Shown: positions 1 to 5,963, counted from the stretch's first letter. The stretch: DNA of 6,201 nucleotides from Planctomycetaceae bacterium (GCA_002684315.1 NYVB01000010.1:1-6201); one strand, 5' to 3'. Numbers and translations: made by a program. The notes: generated by a model from the sequence alone, not told the origin.

Positions 1-1
1 T

Positions 2-877
2 GTGCTTGACCTCTTCGGCGCATTCCTGCGTGTGGGTGGCTCGGGTCGTCTCGAGGTGGTCGGATTTCTCGAAGGCGGGATCGAACTCCGTCGGGAAACG
101 CTGCCGATAGCGGCTCATCTTCATGCCGTGGCGGCTGAAGGCCTTGAGGATCGCTCGGCAGGCGTAGGTGGAGAACTTGAAGCCTCGTTCACAGTCAAAC
201 TTGTCCACGGACCTCATGAGGGCCATGTTTCCTTCGCTGATGAGATCCGCGAAATCAACGTCACTGAGTCTGACTCGTTTGGCCATGGCAAGCACAAGCG
301 CCAGGTTCGTCTCGGCGATCTGGCGTCTGTAGTTTTCCGAGATCGCATTCCACTTCAGAAGTTCGTGCTTCTGCTTGAGTCCGGGGAGCCTTCCACCGAG
401 TTCGTCCTGAATCAGTCTCTGGCGGAATCTCGCATAGTTGAACTTCAGGAAGAGCACTCTTTCCTGTGCCAACGTGAGGACAGCAGAGGCCTTTTTGGCA
501 GGCATCTTGACCGTACCCGGCTTTCCGGTCGTTCCATCGTCCATCAATGGGCGGTACCAGCTGATGTCGGGTCTTTTGATCTCTTCGACACCCTGAAAAA
601 TATTCGACTCGGCATCTTTCTTGTCGAATTCCGGGGAGGCGATGTAATCAATGACTTTGCTCATGAGCTTCTTGACTTTGGCCTCTTCTGAGCTGTTGAG
701 TGCTCGGAGCGTTCCAGAGCCAGCGGGGCTGCTGAATCCGTGGTCCACCGGGTCTGCTGGTCCCACTTGAACCAATGGGGCGTCGCTGCGATCAGCTGAG
801 ATCGAAACCTGTCGTTCTCGACGACCTGCGAGTCTGCGCTGCAAGGGTGAGTTGGTACCTGCAATTGACTGTTTCAT
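2..877 (-). CDS. Sigma-70 family RNA polymerase sigma factor, N-terminal part (C-terminus beyond window)
   Basis: My minus-strand translation from ATG 877-875 runs 292 codons without a stop to the window edge, so the 3' end is missing. Residues 1 to about 65 are low-complexity and probably disordered. A block 'LTLAQERVLFLKFNYARFR' (about 134-152) resembles sigma region 1.2. Residues about 182-253 are region 2: 'NLALVLAMAKRV', 'DLISEGNMALMRSVDKFD' and 'RGFKFSTYACRAILKAFSR'. Region 2 binds the core polymerase and recognises and melts the -10 element. The Trp-Trp pair that primary sigma factors carry after 'FSTYA' is replaced here by Cys-Arg, so this is probably an alternative or lineage-specific factor, not a canonical RpoD. 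Regions 3 and 4 must lie to the left of the window. The start is supported by AGGAG (minus strand, plus coordinates 887-891), 9 bases before the ATG. The gene lies downstream of ndk on the same strand but behind a terminator, so it probably has its own promoter. Family call is firm; the exact class is not. Confidence 0.88.
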   Translation of the reverse strand, partial: MKQSIAGTNSPLQRRLAGRRERQVSISADRSDAPLVQVGPADPVDHGFSSPAGSGTLRALNSSEEAKVKKLMSKVIDYIASPEFDKKDAESNIFQGVEEIKRPDISWYRPLMDDGTTGKPGTVKMPAKKASAVLTLAQERVLFLKFNYARFRQRLIQDELGGRLPGLKQKHELLKWNAISENYRRQIAETNLALVLAMAKRVRLSDVDFADLISEGNMALMRSVDKFDCERGFKFSTYACRAILKAFSRHGMKMSRYRQRFPTEFDPAFEKSDHLETTRATHTQECAEEVKH

Positions 878-886
878 GACGAGGTG

Positions 887-891
887 CTCCT
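887..891 (-). promoter_or_regulatory. Ribosome binding site of the sigma factor gene
   Basis: Minus strand reads AGGAG, 9 bases upstream of ATG 877-875. It fixes the sigma start and argues against a longer N-terminus. Confidence 0.7.
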
Positions 892-1050
892 GGCTGGGGA
901 AAGCTGCGGGCACTTGGTGCCCTGTTCAATGATGTCCCCACGGGAAGTGCTTCCAGTGACTCACTTGATTCCGGGTTCAGGAGGGCAGGGGTGTCGGTTG
1001 CAGTCGTCACGCCGTGCTCAGCCGGGTCAAGTTGGTTTTGCGAGTCATTC

Positions 1051-1064
1051 CGGATGTACATCCG
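1051..1064. repeat. 14-base perfect palindrome upstream of the sigma gene
   Basis: CGGATGTACATCCG is its own reverse complement. It lies about 175 bases before the sigma start codon, in the probable promoter or leader region, where it could be an operator half-site pair or an RNA hairpin. No known regulator site is recognised. Confidence 0.5.
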
Positions 1065-1076
1065 TAACATCAGGTC

Positions 1077-1093
1077 TATGGCATTGTGCCATA
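1077..1093. repeat. Inverted repeat TATGGCA-TTG-TGCCATA
   Basis: Two perfect 7-base arms flank a 3-base TTG centre (plus-strand reading). The symmetry and size fit a dimeric repressor or activator site, in the region where the sigma promoter should lie. A second dyad with the same TTG centre occurs at 1111-1123. The bound protein is unknown. Confidence 0.5.
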
Positions 1094-1110
1094 TTCGTTG
1101 CACAGTTTGG

Positions 1111-1123
1111 ACGTTTTGAACGT
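1111..1123. repeat. Inverted repeat ACGTT-TTG-AACGT
   Basis: Five-base arms flank the same TTG centre as the dyad at 1077-1093. The two centres are 32 bases apart, close to three turns of DNA. Short arms make this weaker evidence alone; it is listed because of the shared architecture. Confidence 0.35.
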
Positions 1124-1142
1124 TATTCTTGGCAAGTTTGTG

Positions 1143-1175
1143 AAAAAAGACGCGAGGATTGCCCTCAGCGTCTTT
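1143..1175 (-). terminator. Rho-independent terminator of ndk
   Basis: Read on the minus strand, AAAGACGC and GAGG pair with CCTC and GCGTCTTT around a 5-base loop, with one unpaired T between the two stem segments. The stem is followed directly by a run of T (six T at plus 1143-1148, partly shared with the stem). It lies about 40 bases after the ndk stop, the normal place for an intrinsic terminator. On the plus strand the stem is followed by only TTTAAATA, so activity there would be weaker. Confidence 0.85.
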
Positions 1176-1213
1176 AAATAGGCTTTTTATATGATCGTTT
1201 TTGAGATGAACCA

Positions 1214-1684
1214 CTACTCAGGCGTGTCACCTGACATGTCATAGACCCATGGTTCGATCATTCTTGACCACTCAAGAACTTCACCCTGCTCGAAAAACAG
1301 CCCTAATTCACGCTCAGCGGCTTCCGGGCTGTCGGAGCCATGGATCAGATTGAATGAGTTCGAGACTCCAAAATCACCACGTATGGTGCCTGCATCGGCC
1401 TTGGAGCCGAATGTTGCACCCATCATATTTCTACAAATGGCGATGGCTCCGCAACCGTTGAGTGCAAGAACCAGCACGGGGGAGCTTGTCATGAATGAAA
1501 CAAGGCCTTCATAAAAGGGCTTGCCTTCATGATCCTTGTAATGAGTTGCTGCCAGTTCTCCTGAAATCTGGGTGAACTTTGCACCGACGACTTTGAGGCC
1601 CTTGTCCTCAAATCGCGAAATGATCCGGCCCATCAGTCCACGCTGAATGGCATCCGGCTTCAAAATGATCAGGGTCGTTTCCAT
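1214..1684 (-). CDS. ndk: Nucleoside diphosphate kinase
   Basis: A 156-residue protein that moves the gamma-phosphate from ATP to nucleoside diphosphates through a phosphohistidine, balancing NTP and dNTP pools in the cytoplasm. It opens with 'LIILKPDAIQRG' (Lys9), and carries 'HYKDHEGKPFY' (about 48-58), 'GATFGSKADAGTIRGDFG' (about 89-106) and the active-site signature 'NLIHGSDS' with catalytic His115. Tyr49, Phe57, Arg85, Thr91, Arg102 and Asn112 fall where the family's nucleotide-binding residues are expected. The length is slightly above the bacterial norm of about 140, from a short C-terminal extension ending 'WVYDMSGDTPE'. The start is supported by GGAGAG five bases upstream. A clear terminator follows the stop, so it is probably monocistronic. 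It is divergent from the topoisomerase operon. Confidence 0.98.
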   Translation of the reverse strand: METTLIILKPDAIQRGLMGRIISRFEDKGLKVVGAKFTQISGELAATHYKDHEGKPFYEGLVSFMTSSPVLVLALNGCGAIAICRNMMGATFGSKADAGTIRGDFGVSNSFNLIHGSDSPEAAERELGLFFEQGEVLEWSRMIEPWVYDMSGDTPE

Positions 1685-1689
1685 GAGAG

Positions 1690-1695
1690 CTCTCC
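1690..1695 (-). promoter_or_regulatory. Ribosome binding site of ndk
   Basis: Minus strand GGAGAG, five bases before ATG 1684-1682, supporting the chosen start. Confidence 0.65.
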
Positions 1696-1724
1696 AATTG
1701 GGGGAAATCGTTCAAATGACGGGG

Positions 1725-1754
1725 TTGAAATCCTAGCGGAAAGATCTGGATAAG
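1725..1754 (+). promoter_or_regulatory. Possible promoter toward top6B (TTGAAA-N18-GATAAG)
   Basis: TTGAAA (1725-1730) matches five of six bases of the -35 consensus. GATAAG (1749-1754), 18 bases on, matches four of six of the -10 consensus. It points to the topoisomerase operon and would place transcription start near 1761. This is a consensus match by eye only. The sigma factors of this lineage may prefer other sequences. Confidence 0.3.
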
Positions 1755-1776
1755 ACGTACTCGATCCTCGTTCGAT

Positions 1777-1782
1777 TAGAAT
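1777..1782 (+). promoter_or_regulatory. Possible -10 element (TAGAAT) just before the folded leader
   Basis: TAGAAT matches five of six bases of TATAAT. Transcription would begin around 1789-1791, exactly where the predicted RNA fold starts (GGTCA at 1791). No good -35 hexamer stands 16 to 18 bases upstream, so it is a weak or activator-dependent candidate. Confidence 0.3.
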
Positions 1783-1790
1783 TCTTCTAC

Positions 1791-1885
1791 GGTCAAGCCC
1801 GGCATGGAAGTCGGGCAATCCTGATGGGAATCACCTGCCTGGAGGCATGGCCCCCGGCTTGGCATGATTCCCCACCAAGATGACC
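1791..1885 (+). ncRNA. Candidate structured RNA / 5' leader of the topoisomerase VI operon
   Basis: The plus strand can fold into a closed three-way arrangement. An outer stem pairs GGTCA (1791-1795) with TGACC (1881-1885). A first hairpin pairs GCCCGGC (1797-1803) with GTCGGGC (1810-1816) around a six-base loop. A second stem pairs GGGAATCA (1826-1833) with TGATTCCC (1865-1872). Inside the second stem, TGCC (1836-1839) can pair either with GGCA 1844-1847 across a UGGA tetraloop or with GGCA 1861-1864, extending the stem; these are mutually exclusive. One first-hairpin pair is G-U on the plus strand and would be an A-C mismatch on the minus strand, which favours plus-strand transcription. It ends 25 bases before the top6B start and has no terminal T-run. 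I compared it from memory with TPP, cobalamin, c-di-GMP, glycine and SRP RNA patterns and recognised none. It could be a riboswitch-like leader, a small RNA or chance. Confidence 0.38.
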
Positions 1886-1910
1886 ACTCAAGTCCACGGG
1901 ATCAATTTGC

Positions 1911-3743
1911 ATGAGTGCCACCTCCGTGTCAGCCAAGAAGACCAAGAAGTCCGCATCAAGCGGTAAGACGTCCAGAGGTAGTTCCGCTGAAGAGATGGCA
2001 TCTCGCCAGCGTGAAATATCAGTCAGTGAATTCTTCGCGAAGAATCGTCACCTGCTCGGGTTCGACAATCCCCGGAAGGCGATGTTGACCACCGTCAAGG
2101 AAGCCGTTGACAATGCTCTTGATGCCTGCGAGGAGGCTGGCATCCTCCCTGACATCTATGTCGAGGTTCTTCAGCTCACCGAGACGCGTTTCAGGATCAC
2201 CATTCGAGACAACGGCCCTGGGATTGTCCGAAAGCAGATTGAGAACATCTTCGGCAAGTTGCTGTATGGATCGAAGTTCCATCGATTGAAGATGAGTCGA
2301 GGTCAGCAGGGAATCGGCATCTCCGCGGCCGGCATGTACGGATTGATGACCACCGGCCAACCGGTCGTCATCATCACAAAGGTCAAACGAAAATCAAGCC
2401 ATGAAGTCATCCTCAAAATGGATACTTCAAAGAATCGCGCGGACGTGGTCAGTGAGACGGAGCGACCCGAGTGCGATGAACTTTTCTCTTCCGGTAGCGG
2501 AACCCAGGTCGCCATCGAACTCGAAGGCAAGTATCTAAAGGGTCGACAGTCAATCGATGAGTATCTCGAGCAGACTGCGATCGCTAATCCTCATGCCTCG
2601 ATCGTCTATGTCAATCCCACGAATGAGCGTGCTGAGTTTCCTCGAGGTGTCGATGATCTGCCTCCCGAACCCACCGAGATCAAGCCCCACCCGAAGGGAA
2701 TCGAACTGGGCACATTGATCCAGATGCTCGAGCGAACGAATTCAACACAGCTGGGAGCCTTTTTCAAGAACGAATTCTGTCGGGTCGGCCCGAACGTCGC
2801 CAAGGAGATCTGTCGCCGGGCTGAACTCACCGACAGGACCTGGATCAAACAGGTCGAACATCGTGATGCCGAGAAGCTGTACGAGGCGATCCAGCAGGTG
2901 AAGATCATGTCGCCTCCTACGAACTGTCTTGTGCCAATCGGCAGCAAGGCCCTTCTGGCAGGGCTGCTCAAGGAGGTGGAAGCCGAATTCTTCGCGGCCT
3001 CCTCACGACCCCCGACGGTCTACCGAGGCAACCCATTTCAGATCGAAGTCGGAATCGCCTACGGAGGCAAGCTGCCCGGTGACGAGCTCGCTCGGGTGCT
3101 TCGCTTCGCCAACAGAGTTCCACTTCTCTATCAGCAATCCGCATGTTGTTCCTTCAAGGCTTCGATCGAGGCATCATGGAAAAACTACGGCTTGAGTCAG
3201 AGCCGTAGCAGTCTTCCTTCAGGCCCGCTTGTCATCATGATTCACATGGCCAGCGTGTGGGTGCCTTTCACCAGCGAGTCCAAGGAAGCGATCGCCGACT
3301 ACGACGAAATTCGCAAGGAGATCAGACTTGCGTTGCAGGAGTGTGGCCGAAAGCTTGGGACCTACCTCAGGCGCAAGATGAAGATGAAACGTGAATCCCA
3401 GCGTCGAGATGTTTTCGAGCGTTACATCGGTGAGATCGCGAAGGGCTGTGAAGCGATCACTGGTGCTGATGCGCATTCGATCTATGAAGCTCTGTCAGAG
3501 CGTGCTTCTAGCAAGACAGCAGAGGCTGATCAGGTTCTCGATGATGAAGGAAAAGTCGTTGACGATGGCGGCCGTCTGGCCCAGGACGATGGGGTCATCA
3601 TTCGTGATCTGATTGGGGATGGCGGAGGTCCGATGGATTCTGATGGTGATCTCTTCGGAAGCTCACCGATGCCATCATCGGGCAAGAAGACAGTCAAGAA
3701 AACAGTTAAGAAGAAGCGTTCGCGAAGTACCAGCAGGAAGTAG
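1911..3743 (+). CDS. top6B: DNA topoisomerase VI subunit B (ATPase subunit, archaeal type)
   Basis: ATP-binding subunit of type IIB topoisomerase. It dimerises on ATP binding and drives the DNA-cutting A subunit to pass one duplex through another. The GHKL (Bergerat) fold is complete: 'EAVDNALDAC' (64-73, Mg-binding Asn68), 'RDNGPGI' (99-105, Asp100), the lid 'GQQGIGISAAG' (131-141) and 'GSGTQVAIELEG' (195-206). The H2TH region follows at about 263-320. The transducer (about 336-485) contains 'WVPFTSESKEAI', whose Lys458 is the expected switch lysine. The body matches archaeal subunits of about 530 residues. The extra length is a Lys/Ser-rich N-terminus (about 1-30) and a C-terminal tail: an acidic Asp/Gly-rich linker (about 536-582), then basic 'GKKTVKKTVKKKRSRS'. 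The ATG at 1911 is the first possible start after an in-frame TGA at 1881; its ribosome site is weak. The stop shares one base with the next gene's GTG, so the pair is probably translated together. Confidence 0.96.
   Translation: MSATSVSAKKTKKSASSGKTSRGSSAEEMASRQREISVSEFFAKNRHLLGFDNPRKAMLTTVKEAVDNALDACEEAGILPDIYVEVLQLTETRFRITIRDNGPGIVRKQIENIFGKLLYGSKFHRLKMSRGQQGIGISAAGMYGLMTTGQPVVIITKVKRKSSHEVILKMDTSKNRADVVSETERPECDELFSSGSGTQVAIELEGKYLKGRQSIDEYLEQTAIANPHASIVYVNPTNERAEFPRGVDDLPPEPTEIKPHPKGIELGTLIQMLERTNSTQLGAFFKNEFCRVGPNVAKEICRRAELTDRTWIKQVEHRDAEKLYEAIQQVKIMSPPTNCLVPIGSKALLAGLLKEVEAEFFAASSRPPTVYRGNPFQIEVGIAYGGKLPGDELARVLRFANRVPLLYQQSACCSFKASIEASWKNYGLSQSRSSLPSGPLVIMIHMASVWVPFTSESKEAIADYDEIRKEIRLALQECGRKLGTYLRRKMKMKRESQRRDVFERYIGEIAKGCEAITGADAHSIYEALSERASSKTAEADQVLDDEGKVVDDGGRLAQDDGVIIRDLIGDGGGPMDSDGDLFGSSPMPSSGKKTVKKTVKKKRSRSTSRK
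3682..3720 (+). repeat. Lysine-codon repeat at the 3' end of top6B
   Basis: AAG-AAG-rich codons with intervening ACA-GTC encode KKTVKKTVKKK, the basic C-terminal tail of subunit B. Similar codon repeats open top6A 40 to 80 bases downstream, which suggests related origin of the two tails or shared compositional drift. Confidence 0.6.
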
Positions 3744-3745
3744 TG
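3741..3745 (+). promoter_or_regulatory. TAGTG stop-start overlap joining top6B and top6A
   Basis: The TAG stop of top6B (3741-3743) shares its G with the GTG start of top6A (3743-3745). AGGAAG at 3735-3740 stands only two bases before the GTG, so initiation probably depends on ribosomes finishing top6B. An in-frame ATG at 3755 is an alternative start that would remove four residues. Confidence 0.65.
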
Positions 3746-5029
3746 TCCGAGAAGATGGCAAAGAAGAAAACAAAATCCGCATCCAGGCCTGCAACGAAGA
3801 AGAAGGTCGTCAAGAAGATCGTCAAGAAGGTTGTACGGAAGTCCTCCTCTGGCAGTGGAAAAACGACTGCGAAGAAGAAGGTCTCCAAGAAGGTCGTCAA
3901 GAAAGCGTCAGCCTCTAAGAAGTCACTCCGATCTGCCGAGCGCGGGGAGGCGACCATTTCGAGAATTGACACCATGGCACAATCAGTCGTCGATACCAGT
4001 CTTGCCATGCAGGATCCTTTCTTCGAGGTCCCGACCCGTACCGTTTCCAACATGCGCTTCAACAAGTCGAAGAGGATCCTGGAAATGGGTGAGAACACTC
4101 AGCGCAGGGAGCTCTTCAATCTCAATCAAGCTCGAAAGTTCATGCAGACGGTTCTTCTCGCCAAGGGCTGCAAGGACCTCGTCGAAGCCGGCAAGACTTT
4201 GAGTCTTCGAGGCATGTATTACAAGAGTCTTCACACCATCGAGGGAACGAAGGAGAAGACATTCGACGATCAGTCCGAATCGGATGTCATTCTCGAGGAT
4301 CTCGAAGTGACGCTTGAAACCCTTCGCGAGGATCTCCACATATTCGCGAAGAAGCGGGGGACCATGGTGGGGAACATCACGGTCTTCGATAACGGAGATG
4401 AGATCAACTGTCGCAAGATGGGAACTGGTGGATATGCCATCCCCTCCATCTGCGAGCCCAATGTGGTGAAGTTCGGTAAGTGTGATGCTGATTTCGTTCT
4501 TCATGTCGAAAAGGACACTGTCTGGAGCCGTTTCAATGAAGACCGCTTCTGGGAGACACACAACTGCATCCTGACCGAGGGTTCGGGGCAGCCTCCACGA
4601 GGCATGCGACGCCTGCTTCACCGATTGAACAAGGAGCTCGGGCTGCCGATCTACTGTCTTCTGGATTGTGATCCATGGGGTCATTACATCTACAGCGTGA
4701 TCAAGCAGGGTTCGATCAATCTTGCCTATGAAAGCAAGAGAATGGCTGTTCCAGATGCCAAATACCTCGGCATTCGTGCGAATGACTACGAGCGCTGCGG
4801 TCTCTCGGATGATGTGAAGATCGCGTTGAATGATCGCGATCGAACTCGAGCCAAGCAGATAGCCGAGTATCCATGGTTCCAGGACAGACGAGGCTGGCAG
4901 CGTGAGATCAAGAAGATGCTTGGCAACGGTTTCAAGATGGAAGTCGAAGCATTGATCACGAAAGATATCTCTTACGTCACCGAGCAGTATGTTCCTGAGC
5001 GGCTTCGGGAGATGGATTTTCTCGATTGA
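3743..5029 (+). CDS. top6A: DNA topoisomerase VI subunit A (Spo11-type DNA-cleaving subunit)
   Basis: Cuts both DNA strands with a 5'-phosphotyrosine link and reseals them; homologous to the meiotic Spo11 protein. The winged-helix catalytic motif is 'LRGMYYKS', with Tyr160 (codon about 4220-4222) as the likely nucleophile. The Toprim domain shows 'LHVEKD' (Glu256) and 'LLDCDPWGHYIYS' (Asp308, Asp310), the metal-binding acidic residues. Other family blocks are 'FFEVPTRTVSNMRFN' (93-107), 'GGYAIPSICEP' (229-239), 'ILTEGSGQPPRGMRRLLHRL' (276-295) and 'PDAKYLGIRANDYE' (337-350). The length is 428 residues against about 370-390 in archaea; the excess is a lysine-rich N-terminal tail (about 6-61) of KKVV/KKIV-type repeats, like histone H1 or bacterial Hc1 tails. 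It overlaps top6B by one base and presumably forms an A2B2 enzyme with it. The GTG start follows from that overlap; the ATG at 3755 is possible. It ends 8 bases from the convergent kinase gene, and I see no clear terminator. Confidence 0.96.
   Translation: MSEKMAKKKTKSASRPATKKKVVKKIVKKVVRKSSSGSGKTTAKKKVSKKVVKKASASKKSLRSAERGEATISRIDTMAQSVVDTSLAMQDPFFEVPTRTVSNMRFNKSKRILEMGENTQRRELFNLNQARKFMQTVLLAKGCKDLVEAGKTLSLRGMYYKSLHTIEGTKEKTFDDQSESDVILEDLEVTLETLREDLHIFAKKRGTMVGNITVFDNGDEINCRKMGTGGYAIPSICEPNVVKFGKCDADFVLHVEKDTVWSRFNEDRFWETHNCILTEGSGQPPRGMRRLLHRLNKELGLPIYCLLDCDPWGHYIYSVIKQGSINLAYESKRMAVPDAKYLGIRANDYERCGLSDDVKIALNDRDRTRAKQIAEYPWFQDRRGWQREIKKMLGNGFKMEVEALITKDISYVTEQYVPERLREMDFLD
3796..3906 (+). 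repeat. KKVV codon repeats at the 5' end of top6A
   Basis: Two blocks (about 3796-3835 and 3870-3906) of degenerate 12-base units such as AAGAAGGTCGTC encode KKVVKKIVKKVV and KKKVSKKVVKK. A serine/glycine-rich linker separates them. These look like internal duplications that could expand or shrink by slippage. Confidence 0.65.
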
Positions 5030-5037
5030 TGACGTTT

Positions 5038-5910
5038 CTACGCCACTTGGTCCTCATCGTCAGGGCCTGAGAGTGGCATGATGATCACGAAGTCACTTCC
5101 CTGTTCTGGAACAGAGTGGACCTCTATCCGGCCACCGTGCATCTCGACGATCCTCCTCGTCGTTGGAAGGCCAAGGCCACTGCCTCCTGACTTCGTGGAG
5201 ACATATGGATGAAAGATCTCCTCCAGTCTCTCTGGAGTAATTCCCTTGCCTTGATCGATTACGTGCAGCCGAAACGAGGTTTCGTCGCTCTCCAGTCGTA
5301 TCAGCAATTCCCCATGACTCTTTCCATCGGGCTCATTTTCCATGGCCTGCAATGCATTGATAAGCAGGTTCAGAATGGCCTGCTTCAGAAGACTTTCGTC
5401 CAGGCGTGCCATGATCGGCCCTTCCTGGAGATCGGCTCTGAGTAGGATCCCCGAGCGATCGCATTGAGGGTGGAAGAAATCCACAAGCTGATCAACGATC
5501 GCTCGAGCGTCTTGAAGGGTTGCGGCGAGTTTCATTCGGCCAGCGAACTGGAGGAAGTCTTCCAGGATCTCCCTGAGTCGTTCCGCTTCCCTCTCGAGTG
5601 CATTCGTTCGTCGCACGACTCGGCCCGAAATGTCCTCTTCCAGTTCGGCCTCTTCGATATCTTCTCGAAGGAGCTGGGCGTTCAAGACCACGGTCGAGAG
5701 CGGGTTCTTGATTTCGTGCGCCAGTCCGCCCGTCATTGCCCCGAGCTCCGCCAGTCTTTCCGATGCCGCTGCGCGACGTTCCGCTTCCAGGGCTTGAGCT
5801 TCTCTTCTGGTGAGTCTCTTTTTGAGAATCACGGCCGTGATCACTGCCGTGATCAACGCTGCACAGAGAACCACCTCCAGGCTGAATGTCGCTTCAAAGC
5901 CCAGGCTCAT
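5038..5910 (-). CDS. Membrane-anchored sensor histidine kinase
   Basis: A 290-residue two-component kinase. One hydrophobic segment (about 11-29) is followed by a charged coiled-coil-like stretch (about 31-58). The HisKA domain has the H-box 'LAHEIKNPLS', with phospho-acceptor His65. The HATPase_c domain shows the N-box 'NLLINALQAM' (Asn181, Asn185), the G1 motif 'DQGKGI' (Asp219), the F-box 'IFHPYVSTK' and the G2 motif 'GGSGLGL' (242-248), so it should be active. There is room for only about 10 residues before the membrane segment and no PAS, HAMP or GAF domain. The signal must therefore come through the membrane, the coiled coil or a partner. No response regulator gene is in the window. ATG 5910 is the only start before an in-frame stop upstream. 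It lies 84 bases downstream of the cold-shock gene on the same strand and may share its transcript. Family certain, ligand and partner unknown. Confidence 0.95.
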   Translation of the reverse strand: MSLGFEATFSLEVVLCAALITAVITAVILKKRLTRREAQALEAERRAAASERLAELGAMTGGLAHEIKNPLSTVVLNAQLLREDIEEAELEEDISGRVVRRTNALEREAERLREILEDFLQFAGRMKLAATLQDARAIVDQLVDFFHPQCDRSGILLRADLQEGPIMARLDESLLKQAILNLLINALQAMENEPDGKSHGELLIRLESDETSFRLHVIDQGKGITPERLEEIFHPYVSTKSGGSGLGLPTTRRIVEMHGGRIEVHSVPEQGSDFVIIMPLSGPDDEDQVA

Positions 5911-5935
5911 TCCACATATTCCGTTTTGAGTGGTG

Positions 5936-5963
5936 GGAAGCGTTCCAGTCGTCGGTCACGACT
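5936..5963. other. Two adjacent dyads between the cold-shock gene and the kinase gene
   Basis: GGAA-GCG-TTCC (5936-5946) is followed directly by AGTCGT-CGGTC-ACGACT (5947-5963). On the plus strand the second is followed by CTTTTC. On the minus strand, the strand of both flanking genes, there is no T-run after it, so this is not a standard terminator for the cold-shock gene. It could be a processing or stabilising hairpin, or a protein site. Confidence 0.35.

Larger units (their letters stand above)
878..1213. other. Non-coding interval between sigma gene and ndk
   Basis: This 336-base stretch has no convincing gene. On the minus strand it holds, in order of transcription, the ndk terminator (about 1143-1175), two imperfectly spaced dyads (1111-1123 and 1077-1093), a 14-base perfect palindrome (1051-1064), and about 170 bases of leader to the sigma start. 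I could not identify a strong -35/-10 pair by eye. An open frame crosses it on the minus strand but runs through the terminator and into the sigma gene in another frame. Confidence 0.7.

Noticed and set aside
2..691. A 229-codon plus-strand open frame at the left edge
   Set aside because: It is the codon-aligned antisense shadow of the sigma factor, whose minus-strand translation shows clear region 2 motifs.
792..1214. A 140-codon minus-strand open frame with a GTG start overlapping the ndk stop
   Set aside because: It runs through the strong ndk terminator hairpin and the dyad cluster, then overlaps the sigma start in another frame. Its composition is low-complexity and resembles no family.
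1741..1760. 'GATCTGGATAA' resembling part of a TPP riboswitch
   Set aside because: The obligatory CTGAGA half and supporting helices are absent; the match is short and likely chance.
1791..1885. Folded region considered as SRP RNA, cobalamin, c-di-GMP or glycine riboswitch, or a tRNA
   Set aside because: None of the signature sequences I remember for these families is present, and the stem layout is not a tRNA cloverleaf. It is kept only as an unassigned candidate.
3682..3906. Regular lysine-codon repeats considered as a CRISPR or tandem-repeat array
   Set aside because: The units are degenerate, in frame in both coding sequences and explained by basic protein tails. There are no spacers of constant length.
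3983..4684. A 233-codon minus-strand open frame inside top6A
   Set aside because: It is antisense to the conserved catalytic core of top6A and has no recognisable domain.
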